DNA from: Frateuria sp.
GTDB lineage: Bacteria; Pseudomonadota; Gammaproteobacteria; Xanthomonadales; Rhodanobacteraceae
Direction: 5' to 3'
Assembly (NCBI RefSeq): GCF_013362045.1
Contig: NZ_JABFWW010000299.1
Coordinates: 1-39,591, forward strand
Length of the DNA stretch: 39,591 nt
The translations under genes were made by a program, and so were the position numbers. Shown here piece by piece: positions 10,147-19,068 of this stretch (its first letter is position 1; each line of letters opens with the position of its first letter). The notes below the pieces were generated by a model. That model saw only the letters and a list, made by a program, of their open reading frames with translations. It searched no databases and was not told the origin of the DNA.

Positions 10147-11325
10147 TCAGTCGCCCATCTGCTTCTGCAGGTGTTCGCGGCGTTCCTGCGCGTCGAGCGA
10201 CAACGTGGCGATCGGGCGCGCGTCCAGGCGCTCCAGGCCGATTTCCTCGTCGGTTTCCTCGCAATAACCGTAGCGGCCTTCTTCGATGCGGCGCAGCGCC
10301 TTGTCGATCTTGGAGATCAGCTTGCGGTAGCGGTCGCGCGTGCGCAGTTCCAGCGAATTCTCGGTTTCGCGGGTGGCGCGCTCGGCCTCGTCGCCGACGT
10401 CGCGTACCTCGTCGCGCAGGTTCTCCATCGTCTGGCGCGATTCCTCCACCAACTGGTCGCGCCAGTCGCGCAGCTTGTTGCGGAAGTAGGCCAGGTGCCT
10501 GGGGCTCATGTACTCCTCGTCGTTCGAGGGACGGTAACCCGGCGGCAGATCGATGTTGATCGTGGAGGGCAGCGCGTAACGACCGTCTTCGCGGGTCACG
10601 CCATTGTCTAGGCTTGTAGCATTGTTCATTGAGGACTGCGGGGTCTTCTGTTTCTTGAGTGGGGTATGGCGGGCGGTGGCGCTGGCCACGCGCGGGGTCA
10701 CCATGGCGACGGCACTCGCCACTTTGCCCTTCATGGGCGCAACGGCGGGTGATGGAGATGTTGGCCTGGCTGCAACCGATGTGGCCGGCTTGGCTGGAGC
10801 TGGCGTACCGGCGGGCTTGGCTGCGGCCTTCGCAGGCTGCGCGGCGGCGGGCTTGGCGACGATCTTGTGCGGGGCTTTCGGTGCCACTTTCGGTGCCGCT
10901 TTCGGTGCCGCCTTGGCGACCGGCCTGGTCGCCGCCTTCTTGGCGGGGGCCGCCTGCCGCGGCTGCGGCCGTGCCGGCTTCTTCGCCGGAACCGGCTTGT
11001 TGGGGGCGGCTTTCTTCGCGACGACCTTCTTGGCGGGAGCCTTCTTGGCCACGGGCTTGGCCGCCGGCTTCACCGCCTTCTTCGGCGCGGCCTTCTTCGC
11101 CACCGGCTTCTTGGCGACGGCCTTCTTCGCTGCAGGCTTTGACGCGACCGGCTTCTTTGCCGCAACCTTTTTCGCGGGCGCAGCCTTTTTGACGGCGGTG
11201 CTCCTGCCGGCCCGCAGGCTGGCAGCGGCTACACCGGACTTGCCGGACCTGGCCGGCTTCGCCTTGGCCGCAGTCTTTCCCTTCTGCGCCTTGGCGGCGG
11301 TCGAACTACGCGTCGTTTTCGCCAT
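10147..11325 (-). CDS. dksA: DksA/TraR-family RNA polymerase-binding protein with long Lys/Ala/Pro-rich N-terminal extension
   Basis: About 200 aa of PAKKA/KPVAKK repeats, then EEYMSPRHLAYFRNKLRDWRDQLVEESRQTMENL...YGYCEETDEEIGLERLDARPIATLSLDAQERREH. Confidence 0.88.
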   Translation of the reverse strand: MAKTTRSSTAAKAQKGKTAAKAKPARSGKSGVAAASLRAGRSTAVKKAAPAKKVAAKKPVASKPAAKKAVAKKPVAKKAAPKKAVKPAAKPVAKKAPAKKVVAKKAAPNKPVPAKKPARPQPRQAAPAKKAATRPVAKAAPKAAPKVAPKAPHKIVAKPAAAQPAKAAAKPAGTPAPAKPATSVAARPTSPSPAVAPMKGKVASAVAMVTPRVASATARHTPLKKQKTPQSSMNNATSLDNGVTREDGRYALPSTINIDLPPGYRPSNDEEYMSPRHLAYFRNKLRDWRDQLVEESRQTMENLRDEVRDVGDEAERATRETENSLELRTRDRYRKLISKIDKALRRIEEGRYGYCEETDEEIGLERLDARPIATLSLDAQERREHLQKQMGD

Positions 11326-11439
11326 TTCCTTCACCGTTTTGGCCGTGGCGGCCGGGTGTTATAGCCCATGCGCCTTACACCGGCAACAGGCATCTGGAAT
11401 ACTGTCCGACCACTACATGCCGCGTTCCGTTGGGACTGC

Positions 11440-11718
11440 GTGAACGAAGTGACCCGATTCCTGCTCCTGCTGCTCGGCCTGTACAAGCGCATCTTGAGCC
11501 CCCTGCTGGGGCCGCGTTGCCGCTTCCACCCCAGCTGTTCCGATTATGCACGGATTGCATTGCTGCGCTTCGGCCCGCTGCGCGGCAGTGCGCTGGCGGT
11601 CTGGCGCATCCTGCGCTGCCAGCCGCTATGTGACGGCGGCGCGGATCCGGTGCCGGAACAGTTCCATTTCGCCCGCTGCCGCTCCCACGCAGAACACCGA
11701 GGTCCTCCAGCCGGCTGA
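11440..11718 (+). CDS. yidD: Membrane protein insertion efficiency factor YidD
   Basis: [69 protein letters not shown]. Confidence 0.92.
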   Translation: MNEVTRFLLLLLGLYKRILSPLLGPRCRFHPSCSDYARIALLRFGPLRGSALAVWRILRCQPLCDGGADPVPEQFHFARCRSHAEHRGPPAG

Positions 11719-11726
11719 TCACTTGC

Positions 11727-12111
11727 CGACAAAGGCCGCCGTTTCCAGGCTGACCTGCGCATCAAGGGCGGCCGCATCGGCGCCACCGGCGGCAACCTGT
11801 CCGCGCGGGGAGCAGGTCATCGACCCAGCCGGTCCGTGGCTGCCGCCGGGCGTGATCGACGACCAGGTGCATTTCCGCGAGCGGGGCCTGACCCACAAGG
11901 CCGACACCTCCCCCGAATCGCGCACCTGCGCCGCCGAACCGCCGGTGGTCAACAGCACCTGCTACATGAGTGCGAGCGACGACCACCCCGAGGCGTCCGC
12001 GCGCTCGATCCCAAGGCCGCGCGCCGGGCGTGAAGGTGTTCATGGGCGTATCCAACGGCAACACGCCGTTCAAACCGGCCCACTCACGGGCAAGAAGATC
12101 ACACGCAACCG
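11727..12111 (+). pseudogene. pyrC: Decayed dihydroorotase (PyrC-type amidohydrolase) remnant
   Basis: Fragments in successive frames: [87 protein letters not shown]; frameshifts plus internal deletion. Confidence 0.75.
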
Positions 12112-12159
12112 CACGCTATGGCGTCTTCCGGCGCAGCCGGCAAGCGGCGCGTATCCCGC

Positions 12160-13107
12160 TCAACCGCCTTGCCCGTAGCCGCCCGGCACGCCCTTGCTGG
12201 CGTAGGCCACCGCATCGTGCGGATGCAGGCTCTCCTGATGCTCCAGGCGAACGTGGAAATCGGCGATGCGCGGGTCGGCATCCAGCGCCCTCTGGATGCG
12301 CCTCGCCGCATCCTCGCAGAACATCAGGTTGCCGCCATTGGCCAGCGCGAACGCCTGTTCGTCCTCGCGCTTGACCGCGGTCTGCACCGGCGTGCCCAGC
12401 GCCTGCTCGACGCGGTCCAGCGTCGAGATCAGGTTGAAGCCCATGCCATCGGCCAGGCGCACCAGCAGCCGCGCCACGCTGCGCTGCGCATGCGGCGTGG
12501 CGACGATGCCCTGCTCGCTGCCCAGCCATGCCAGCACCTCCGCATGGTCGACCGGCTTGGAAGCATCGAAGTCGCGTGCGAACTGCTCCTGGATCAGCTG
12601 CCGCGACAGCGCCGCGGACGCCGGGCAGGTCGACGAGTAGACCACCTCGGTGCCCAGCTCCAGCTTGAACCCGTCGGCGCACAGGCTGGCCTCGATCGAC
12701 ACCGGATAGGTTCGCCAGCCGCTGTTGGCGCTGCGCAACGCAGGCCGGCGCACCAGATGGTCGAAACGAATGCTGATGCGGGCGCGGTCGGAAAGATCCT
12801 TGTGCGATTCGAGAAACGCGCGCAGCAGCGACTCGATCATCGGCGCGTCCAGCGGCTTCGCGCCCAGGTGCCGGTCCACCAGCAGGTACAGGCGCGACAT
12901 GTGGATGCCGCGCTTGTCCGGCCGGGTCAGGTTGACGAAGGCGCCGACCTGCGCGCTGGCACGGTCGACCTTGCCGTCGCCGGCGTCGAAGTGCACCGGT
13001 ACCTCGATGCCGTCCATGCCCACCCAGTCCAGCGCGCCGGCCAGGTGCGGCTGCGCCTGAACGGCGACGTCGGGCAGCAGGCGTGCGGTATTTTCGTGGC
13101 TGTGCAT
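12160..13107 (-). CDS. folE2: GTP cyclohydrolase FolE2 (type IB)
   Basis: [70 protein letters not shown]. Confidence 0.9.
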   Translation of the reverse strand: MHSHENTARLLPDVAVQAQPHLAGALDWVGMDGIEVPVHFDAGDGKVDRASAQVGAFVNLTRPDKRGIHMSRLYLLVDRHLGAKPLDAPMIESLLRAFLESHKDLSDRARISIRFDHLVRRPALRSANSGWRTYPVSIEASLCADGFKLELGTEVVYSSTCPASAALSRQLIQEQFARDFDASKPVDHAEVLAWLGSEQGIVATPHAQRSVARLLVRLADGMGFNLISTLDRVEQALGTPVQTAVKREDEQAFALANGGNLMFCEDAARRIQRALDADPRIADFHVRLEHQESLHPHDAVAYASKGVPGGYGQGG

Positions 13108-13221
13108 GGGAATTCCTTGCGGAGGCAATGGCGCCGCGCAGCCCTATTTTGGGGCAGCGGACGCCGAGGCAACAGGCACGATGCGGAAACGCTGTGTCGT
13201 TTGCCGGTCGCCCGCGGTGAT

Positions 13222-14070
13222 TCAGGCGCCGATGTCGCGCTGCCAGCGTCGCGCGGCCTGCCAGGCGGCAAAGGTGCCCGCGATGCCGCCCGCCGGACGG
13301 GCGCGCTGCAGGACCGCGAGCGGATCAGGCGCGCGAGCCGCGCGTTGCGCCAGTCGTTCGCCTTCGCGCGACTCGAGCATGCGGAACACGCTGAGCGGCC
13401 CGGACAACCGGCCGGCCTCGCGCCAGGCTGCGGCGAGCGTGTCCAATTGTTCCCGCACGGCGGCGTTGCGCGCCGTGCCCGGTTCGCGAAGCTGGATGCG
13501 GTTCAAGCCGTGGCGTGCGAGGTTGGCCATCGGCAGTGGCAGACGGTCGCGTTCGGCATCGTCGTCCAGCCGGCGCAGCGCGTGCAGCAAGTGGGCAAGC
13601 GTGGCGAGCCGCGCCGCGCGTTCGGGCGAGGCCGCCTCGCCGAACCACCATGCGGTTTCCAGCGCAGCCAGCGCGCCATGCAATGGCGATGCGGCTGCAA
13701 GCTGGCCGGCAAAATCGGCGGCAGTGCCTTCTTCCAGCTGTTCCATCGCGGCGAGCACCGGCGCCACCCACCGGTCGCTGCCGAGGCGCCGGGCGCGTTC
13801 GTCGTCGAACAGCACCTGGGTCAGCGGGTGGCGCCCGCCGCTTTGCGCGGCGCCGGCCAGCTCCTCCGCCCACCAATTGAGCTTGCTGGCCGCCACGTGC
13901 GGTTCCCGGATGCCATAGGCGGCGTCGAGCAGTTCCTGCTCCAGCGCGGCCAGCGCGATGTGCCCGGGGTAGCGCGCGGGGTCGACGAAGGCGAGCGCAA
14001 TGCGCTGGGCCGGTTGTGCGGCCAGCCACTTGTCGACGTAGCTCTGCAGCGCGTCGTTGGCGCCTTCCAT
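13222..14070 (-). CDS. Squalene/phytoene synthase family protein
   Basis: 282 aa; AAYGIREPHVAASKLNWWAEEL and LATLAHLLHALRRLDDDAERDRLPLP resemble degenerate versions of the two Asp-rich motifs. Confidence 0.7.
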   Translation of the reverse strand: MEGANDALQSYVDKWLAAQPAQRIALAFVDPARYPGHIALAALEQELLDAAYGIREPHVAASKLNWWAEELAGAAQSGGRHPLTQVLFDDERARRLGSDRWVAPVLAAMEQLEEGTAADFAGQLAAASPLHGALAALETAWWFGEAASPERAARLATLAHLLHALRRLDDDAERDRLPLPMANLARHGLNRIQLREPGTARNAAVREQLDTLAAAWREAGRLSGPLSVFRMLESREGERLAQRAARAPDPLAVLQRARPAGGIAGTFAAWQAARRWQRDIGA

Positions 14071-14750
14071 CACGCGACCGCCTGCCCGTGCCGCAGCCAG
14101 TGGGCGAACTGCCGGGGCGTATCGAGCACGGCGTCGGCATTCCATTCGCGCGGATCGCCGCCATCTAGATAGCCCCAGGCGACGGCCACGGTATACAGTC
14201 CGGCCGCCGCGCCGGCCATGACGTCGCGGCGGTCGTCGCCGACGAACAGGCTGCACGGGGGATCGATGCCGGCGCGCTCGCATGCGAGCCGCACCGGTGC
14301 CGGGTCGGGCTTCTTCACCGGCAGCGTGTCGCCGCTCACCACCGCAGCGGCGCGCAGGTCCCAGCCGATCCGCCGCAACAGTTCGTCGGTGAGGAAACCG
14401 GGCTTGTTGGTGACGATGCCCCAGCGCATGCCGCGGGTTTCGAGCTGGTCGAGCAGGTCCTCGATCCCTTCGAAGGGGCGGGTGGCCTCGCCCATCGCCG
14501 CCTCGTAAAGCGCAAGGTAGCGCTCGACGCGCGCCTCCACGGCCGGCTCGCCCAGGTGCCCGAAGGCGCAACGCAATACTGCACGGGAGCCGCGCGAAAC
14601 CACCTCGCGCACCGGCGCGTAGGGCGGAACCGGCACGCCCTCTTCACGGCACTGGCGCTCCAGCGCAGCGTAGAGATCGGGCGCGCTGTCCAGCAGGGTG
14701 CCATCGAGGTCGAACAATACACCTTCGATGCGGGACGGCAGTGCCTTCAT
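14070..14750 (-). CDS. gph: Phosphoglycolate phosphatase (HAD family)
   Basis: IEGVLFDLDGTLLDSAPDLYAALE, GIVTNKPGFL, KKPDPAPV, FVGDDRRDVMAGAAAGL. Confidence 0.9.
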   Translation of the reverse strand: MKALPSRIEGVLFDLDGTLLDSAPDLYAALERQCREEGVPVPPYAPVREVVSRGSRAVLRCAFGHLGEPAVEARVERYLALYEAAMGEATRPFEGIEDLLDQLETRGMRWGIVTNKPGFLTDELLRRIGWDLRAAAVVSGDTLPVKKPDPAPVRLACERAGIDPPCSLFVGDDRRDVMAGAAAGLYTVAVAWGYLDGGDPREWNADAVLDTPRQFAHWLRHGQAVA

Positions 14751-15457
14751 GCCGGCTTGCGCGCGCAAAGCAGGTAGTTCACGGCGGTGATGCGGCTCAA
14801 CGCGGCCTTGCGGGTGAGCGGGTTGTAGGCAAGCCCGGAAACGTCTTCCAGTTCCAGCCCGGCGTGGCGCAGCAGGCGGCCCAGTTCGGACGGTTTGAGG
14901 AACTGCGCGTAATGATGCGTGCCGCGGGGCAGCAGGCGCATCACGTATTCGGCGCCCAGGATCGCGGCACCGAACGCGGCGGGCGTGCGGTTGAGCGTGG
15001 ACATGAACAGGCGGGCGCCGGGCTTGAGCAGCGCCGCCAGGTCGTTCACCAGCGCAGCGGGATCGGGCACGTGCTCGATCAGCTCCATGCAGCACACCGC
15101 ATCGAAGCTGGCCGGCTCGCTGGCCGCGAGCGCAGCCGAGGACTGCACGCGGTAATCGGCCTGGAGGCCGGATTCGAAGAGGTGCAGCTTGGCCACCTCG
15201 ATCACCTTTTCGCCGAGGTCGATGCCGGTGACCTTGGCGCCGTCGCGCGCCAGCGCTTCGCTGAGCAGGCCGCCGCCACAGCCGACGTCGGCCACGTTCG
15301 CGCCGCGCAGATCCACGCGTGCGGCCACGTAGGCGGCGCGTACCGGGTTGAGGTCGTGCAGCGGGCGCGATTCGCCGTCCGGATCCCACCAGCGGGCCGC
15401 CAGCTTGTCGAAGCGGGCGATTTCTTCGGGACTGACGTTGGCGGTGTGTTCGATCAT
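14747..15457 (-). CDS. ubiG: Ubiquinone biosynthesis O-methyltransferase
   Basis: EIARFDKLAARWWDPDGESRPLHDLNPVRAAYV...VADVGCGGGLLSEALARDGAKVTGIDL. Confidence 0.95.
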   Translation of the reverse strand: MIEHTANVSPEEIARFDKLAARWWDPDGESRPLHDLNPVRAAYVAARVDLRGANVADVGCGGGLLSEALARDGAKVTGIDLGEKVIEVAKLHLFESGLQADYRVQSSAALAASEPASFDAVCCMELIEHVPDPAALVNDLAALLKPGARLFMSTLNRTPAAFGAAILGAEYVMRLLPRGTHHYAQFLKPSELGRLLRHAGLELEDVSGLAYNPLTRKAALSRITAVNYLLCARKPA

Positions 15458-15556
15458 GGCCTGTTTCCTTGCGGACACTTCACCGGTCGGCCGTCAATTC
15501 CGCAAAAGCGGGGATGAAGGCCATACGGTGCAACTGCTGGTTCAAGTCAGGTGAGC

Positions 15557-15811
15557 CTAGCGCGCCTGCCATTCGTGGACCGTCACGTCCCAGCCGCCGC
15601 TGACGTGCGTCGGGTCGCGTTGGGCGATCGACTGTGCCTCGGCCAGGTCTCCCGCGCGCAGCAGGTAGGCACCGCCGGACTTGTCGCCGAACGGGCCCGA
15701 GCGCTCGATGCGACCCTCCGCGCGCAGCTCGTCGAGGAAACGGTTGTGCGCCGATACCACCGCAGCGTCGAACTGCGGGCGGCGCATCACCATCACGAGA
15801 TAGAGGTTCAA
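15557..15811 (-). CDS. YciI family protein
   Basis: 84 aa from TTG with aaggag SD: LNLYLVMVMRRPQFDAAVVSAHNRFLDELRAEGRIERSGPFGDKSGGAYLLRAGDLAEAQSIAQRDP. Confidence 0.8.
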   Translation of the reverse strand: MNLYLVMVMRRPQFDAAVVSAHNRFLDELRAEGRIERSGPFGDKSGGAYLLRAGDLAEAQSIAQRDPTHVSGGWDVTVHEWQAR

Positions 15812-15821
15812 TGCGGACTCC

Positions 15822-17153
15822 TTACGAGAACGCGGCGATGCGCTCGCGCCAGGCGTGCGCCTTGGCAAGGATGGCGGCCGCATCCATGTCGAGCAGTTCG
15901 CGTGCGGCCAGCTTGCGCCGGCCGGCGATCCACACATCGGTCACCTGGTGCCGCCCGGCCGCGTAGGCCAGCTGCGAGGCAACGTGGAACAGCGGCTGCG
16001 TCTCGATGTCGCCCAGCCGCACGGCGGCGAGGTCGGCCTGCTTGCCCGGCTCGATCGAACCGATGCGGCTGTCGAGCCCTATCGCCCTGGCGCCGTTGAG
16101 CGTGGCCGCGCGCAACGCATAGGCCGCGTCGAACGCGGCGGCGTCGGAGGCCACCGCCTTGGCCAGCAGCGCCGCGGTACGCAGCTCGCCGATCATGTCC
16201 AGGTCGTTGTTGGACGCGCAGCCATCGGTGCCGATCGCCACGTTGACCCCGGCGCGGCGCAATTTCTCCGCCGGGCAGAAACCCGAGGCGAGCTTGAGGT
16301 TGGACTCGGGGCAATGCACCACCGACACGCCCGCTTCCGCGCAGGCGGCGATCTCGCCTTCGGTCATCTGCGTCATGTGCACGGCGATCAGCCGGTCGTT
16401 GACCAGGCCCAGCTTCTGCAGGCGCTGGAACGGGCGCAGCCCTGATTTCTTCTTCTCTTCCTCGACCTCGTGCGCCGTCTCGTGCAGGTGCAGGTGCACG
16501 GGAATGTCGAGCTGGTCGGCCAGCATGCGGATGCGCTCGAAGCTCTCGTCGGACACCGTGTACGGCGCATGCGGTGCGAAGGCCGTGCCGACCAGGCCGT
16601 CGCCGCGGAAGCTGTCGTGTACCTCCCCCGCGCGCTCGAAGTATTCGTCCTGGCTCTTGGCCCAGGCGGTGGGGAACTCGATCACCGGCAGGCCGACCAC
16701 GGCGCGGAAGCCCAGGCGCCGATAGGTCGCGCCGATCACGTCGGGGAAGAAGTAGTTCTCGTTGGCGCAGGTGGTGCCGCCGCGCAGCATTTCGGCGACC
16801 GCGAGCTCGACGCCGTCGCGCACGAACTCCGGCCCGATCACCTTGGCCTCCGCCGGCCAGATGTGCTGCTGCAGCCAGGTCATCAGCGGCAGGTCGTCCG
16901 CCAGGCCGCGCAGCAGCGTCATCGGGTTGTGCGTGTGGCTGTTGACCAGGCCCGGGATCAAGGCGTGCTCGGGCAGCTCCACCCGCTCGCGCGGCACGTA
17001 GGCGGCGCGCGCCTGGGCGGTGGGCAGGATCGCCTGGATTTCGCCGTTCCGGATGGCGACGGCGTGATCCTCGAGCACGACGCCATGCGGTTCGACCGGC
17101 ACGACCCAGCGGGCTTCGATGAGAAGATCGACCTCGGTGGGGCCTGCGACCAT
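15822..17153 (-). CDS. mtaD: TRZ/ATZ family amidohydrolase (MTA/SAH deaminase-like)
   Basis: LIPGLVNSHTHNPMTLLRGLADDLPLMTWLQQHIWPAE, HLHETAHEVEE, GTDGCASNNDLDM. Confidence 0.85.
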   Translation of the reverse strand: MVAGPTEVDLLIEARWVVPVEPHGVVLEDHAVAIRNGEIQAILPTAQARAAYVPRERVELPEHALIPGLVNSHTHNPMTLLRGLADDLPLMTWLQQHIWPAEAKVIGPEFVRDGVELAVAEMLRGGTTCANENYFFPDVIGATYRRLGFRAVVGLPVIEFPTAWAKSQDEYFERAGEVHDSFRGDGLVGTAFAPHAPYTVSDESFERIRMLADQLDIPVHLHLHETAHEVEEEKKKSGLRPFQRLQKLGLVNDRLIAVHMTQMTEGEIAACAEAGVSVVHCPESNLKLASGFCPAEKLRRAGVNVAIGTDGCASNNDLDMIGELRTAALLAKAVASDAAAFDAAYALRAATLNGARAIGLDSRIGSIEPGKQADLAAVRLGDIETQPLFHVASQLAYAAGRHQVTDVWIAGRRKLAARELLDMDAAAILAKAHAWRERIAAFS

Positions 17154-17227
17154 GATTGCCTCGGGGGTGGTAAACGAAAACGGCACGGCGCAGAGCGGCC
17201 GTGCCGTCGAAACGGGCGACTCGCCGC

Positions 17228-17797
17228 TTACTTGCCGACGCGGCTGACGTATTCGCCCGTGCGCGTGTCGACCTTGATCATTTCATCCGTACCCACGAAC
17301 AGCGGCACGCGCACCACGGCGCCGGTCTCGAGCGTGGCCGGCTTGCCGCCGCCACCGGAAGTGTCGCCACGCACGCCCGGGTCGGTCTCGGTGATCTTCA
17401 GCTCGACGAAGTTGGGCGGCTGTACGGTGATGATTTCGACGTTGAATAGCGTCACCACGCACTCCTCCTCACACTTGAGCCACTTGGCCGCATCGCCCAC
17501 GCCGGCCTTGCCGGCCTGGTGCTGCTCGAAGGTCTCCTGCTGCATGAAGTGCCAGAACTCGCCGTCGGAGTACAGGAACTGCATGTCGGTGTCGGTGACG
17601 TCGGCGACCTCGAAGGAGTCGGACGACTTCATCGTCTGCTCGGTGGTGCGGCCGGTCTTCAGGTTGCGGATGAAGATGCGGGTGAAGGCCTGGCCCTTGC
17701 CCGGCTTGATGAAGTCGGCGTCGGTGATGACCCACGGGTCATTGTTGTGGAGGATCTTCATCCCCTTCTTGACGTCGTTGAGACCGGCGGTGGCCAT
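17228..17797 (-). CDS. efp: Elongation factor P
   Basis: [50 protein letters not shown]...; modifiable Lys in PGKGQAF. Confidence 0.95.
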   Translation of the reverse strand: MATAGLNDVKKGMKILHNNDPWVITDADFIKPGKGQAFTRIFIRNLKTGRTTEQTMKSSDSFEVADVTDTDMQFLYSDGEFWHFMQQETFEQHQAGKAGVGDAAKWLKCEEECVVTLFNVEIITVQPPNFVELKITETDPGVRGDTSGGGGKPATLETGAVVRVPLFVGTDEMIKVDTRTGEYVSRVGK

Positions 17798-17885
17798 GCG
17801 CTTTCTGCTCCAGGGAGTAAACACCGCCCAGCGGGCGGCTAAAATAGGGGCTTGCGCGGGCCCGACGCCCGCTTCAAGGCCCGTC

Positions 17886-18896
17886 ATGATAACCGCAAGC
17901 CCCGCCGGGCGCCTATCGCCCGCCGCCCCCGACTGGCGCGAACTGTGGCGCGACGCCGTCACCGACGCGCACGAACTGCTGCGCATGGTGGAGCTGACGC
18001 ACCTGGCCGACCGGCTGCCGCCGGCCGATGCCGGTTTCGCCCTGCGCGTGCCGCGGGGTTTCGTGGCGCGCATGCGCCCGGGCGACCCGCGCGACCCGTT
18101 GCTGCTGCAGGTGCTGCCGCAGCTGGCCGAACTGGACCGGGCGCCGGGCTTCACCGCCGATGCCGTCGGCGACTTGGCGGCGCGCGAAGCGCAGGGCGTG
18201 CTGCACAAGTACCAAGGCCGCGCGCTGCTGATCGCCAGCGGCAGTTGCGCGGTCAACTGCCGCTACTGCTTCCGGCGGCATTTTCCCTACGGCGAGGAGA
18301 TCGCCGCCGCGGGCCAGTGGCGGCAGGCGCTGGACCACCTGCGCGCGGACCGGACGATCAGCGAGCTGATCCTCTCCGGCGGCGATCCGCTGGCGCTGGC
18401 CACCTCCAAGCTGGAAGAGCTGTCGCGCGGCCTGGCCGAGCTCCCCCAGGTGACGCGCCTGCGCATCCACACCCGCCTGCCGGTGGTGCTGCCCGAGCGC
18501 ATCGATGCCCCGTTCCTTGCCTGGCTTGGCGCGCTGAAGCTGCAGAAGGTGGTGGTGCTGCACGCCAACCATGCCAACGAGCTCGATGCGCAGGTCGACG
18601 TCGCCTGCGCTGCGCTGCGCGGGGCCGGCGTCGCCGTGCTCAATCAATCCGTGCTGCTGCGCGGCGTCAATGACGACGCGGAGGTCCTCGCCGCGCTGTC
18701 CGAGCGCCTGTTCGCCGCTGGCGTGCTGCCCTACTACCTGCACCAGCTCGACCGCGTGCAGGGCGCGGCCCACTTCGAGGTGGACGATGCGCGCGCGCTG
18801 GCCCTGGTCGACGCCGTGCGCGCTCGCCTGCCCGGCTACCTGGTGCCGCGGCTGGTACGCGAAGTTGCGGGGGACGCCTCCAAGCGCCCGCTCTAA
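17886..18896 (+). CDS. epmB: EF-P beta-lysylation protein EpmB (lysine 2,3-aminomutase-like radical SAM)
   Basis: [18 protein letters not shown] (CxxxCxxC), [11 protein letters not shown]; divergent to efp. Confidence 0.93.
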   Translation: MITASPAGRLSPAAPDWRELWRDAVTDAHELLRMVELTHLADRLPPADAGFALRVPRGFVARMRPGDPRDPLLLQVLPQLAELDRAPGFTADAVGDLAAREAQGVLHKYQGRALLIASGSCAVNCRYCFRRHFPYGEEIAAAGQWRQALDHLRADRTISELILSGGDPLALATSKLEELSRGLAELPQVTRLRIHTRLPVVLPERIDAPFLAWLGALKLQKVVVLHANHANELDAQVDVACAALRGAGVAVLNQSVLLRGVNDDAEVLAALSERLFAAGVLPYYLHQLDRVQGAAHFEVDDARALALVDAVRARLPGYLVPRLVREVAGDASKRPL

Positions 18897-19068
18897 GAAG
18901 CGGACGCCGAAGACGCCAGTCGCGCCTTCGAAGGTCGATGCTGGCGATCTTGCGGGGAATCCGTTAAAAACCGTGGATGGAGGGTGAACGGCCAGGCGAG
19001 CGTGCCTTCCGGTCGCGGCGAAGGCCGCCGGCGATTGGGCCGATCCCAGGGGCAGCCGCCAGGGCGCA

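Noticed and set aside
10760-11300. Possible CRISPR or tandem DNA repeat because of regularly repeated ttcttggc/ccttcttcgcc blocks
   Set aside because: The periodicity comes from PAKKA/KPVAKK codons in the DksA tail; no unique spacers or constant repeat
10604-11443. 279-aa plus-strand ORF rich in Ala/Gly/Phe opposite dksA
   Set aside because: It is the reverse complement of the Lys/Ala repeat region (AAGAAG read as FF); not a real membrane protein
13108-13221. Zur box upstream of folE2
   Set aside because: No recognisable AT-rich Zur palindrome in this region
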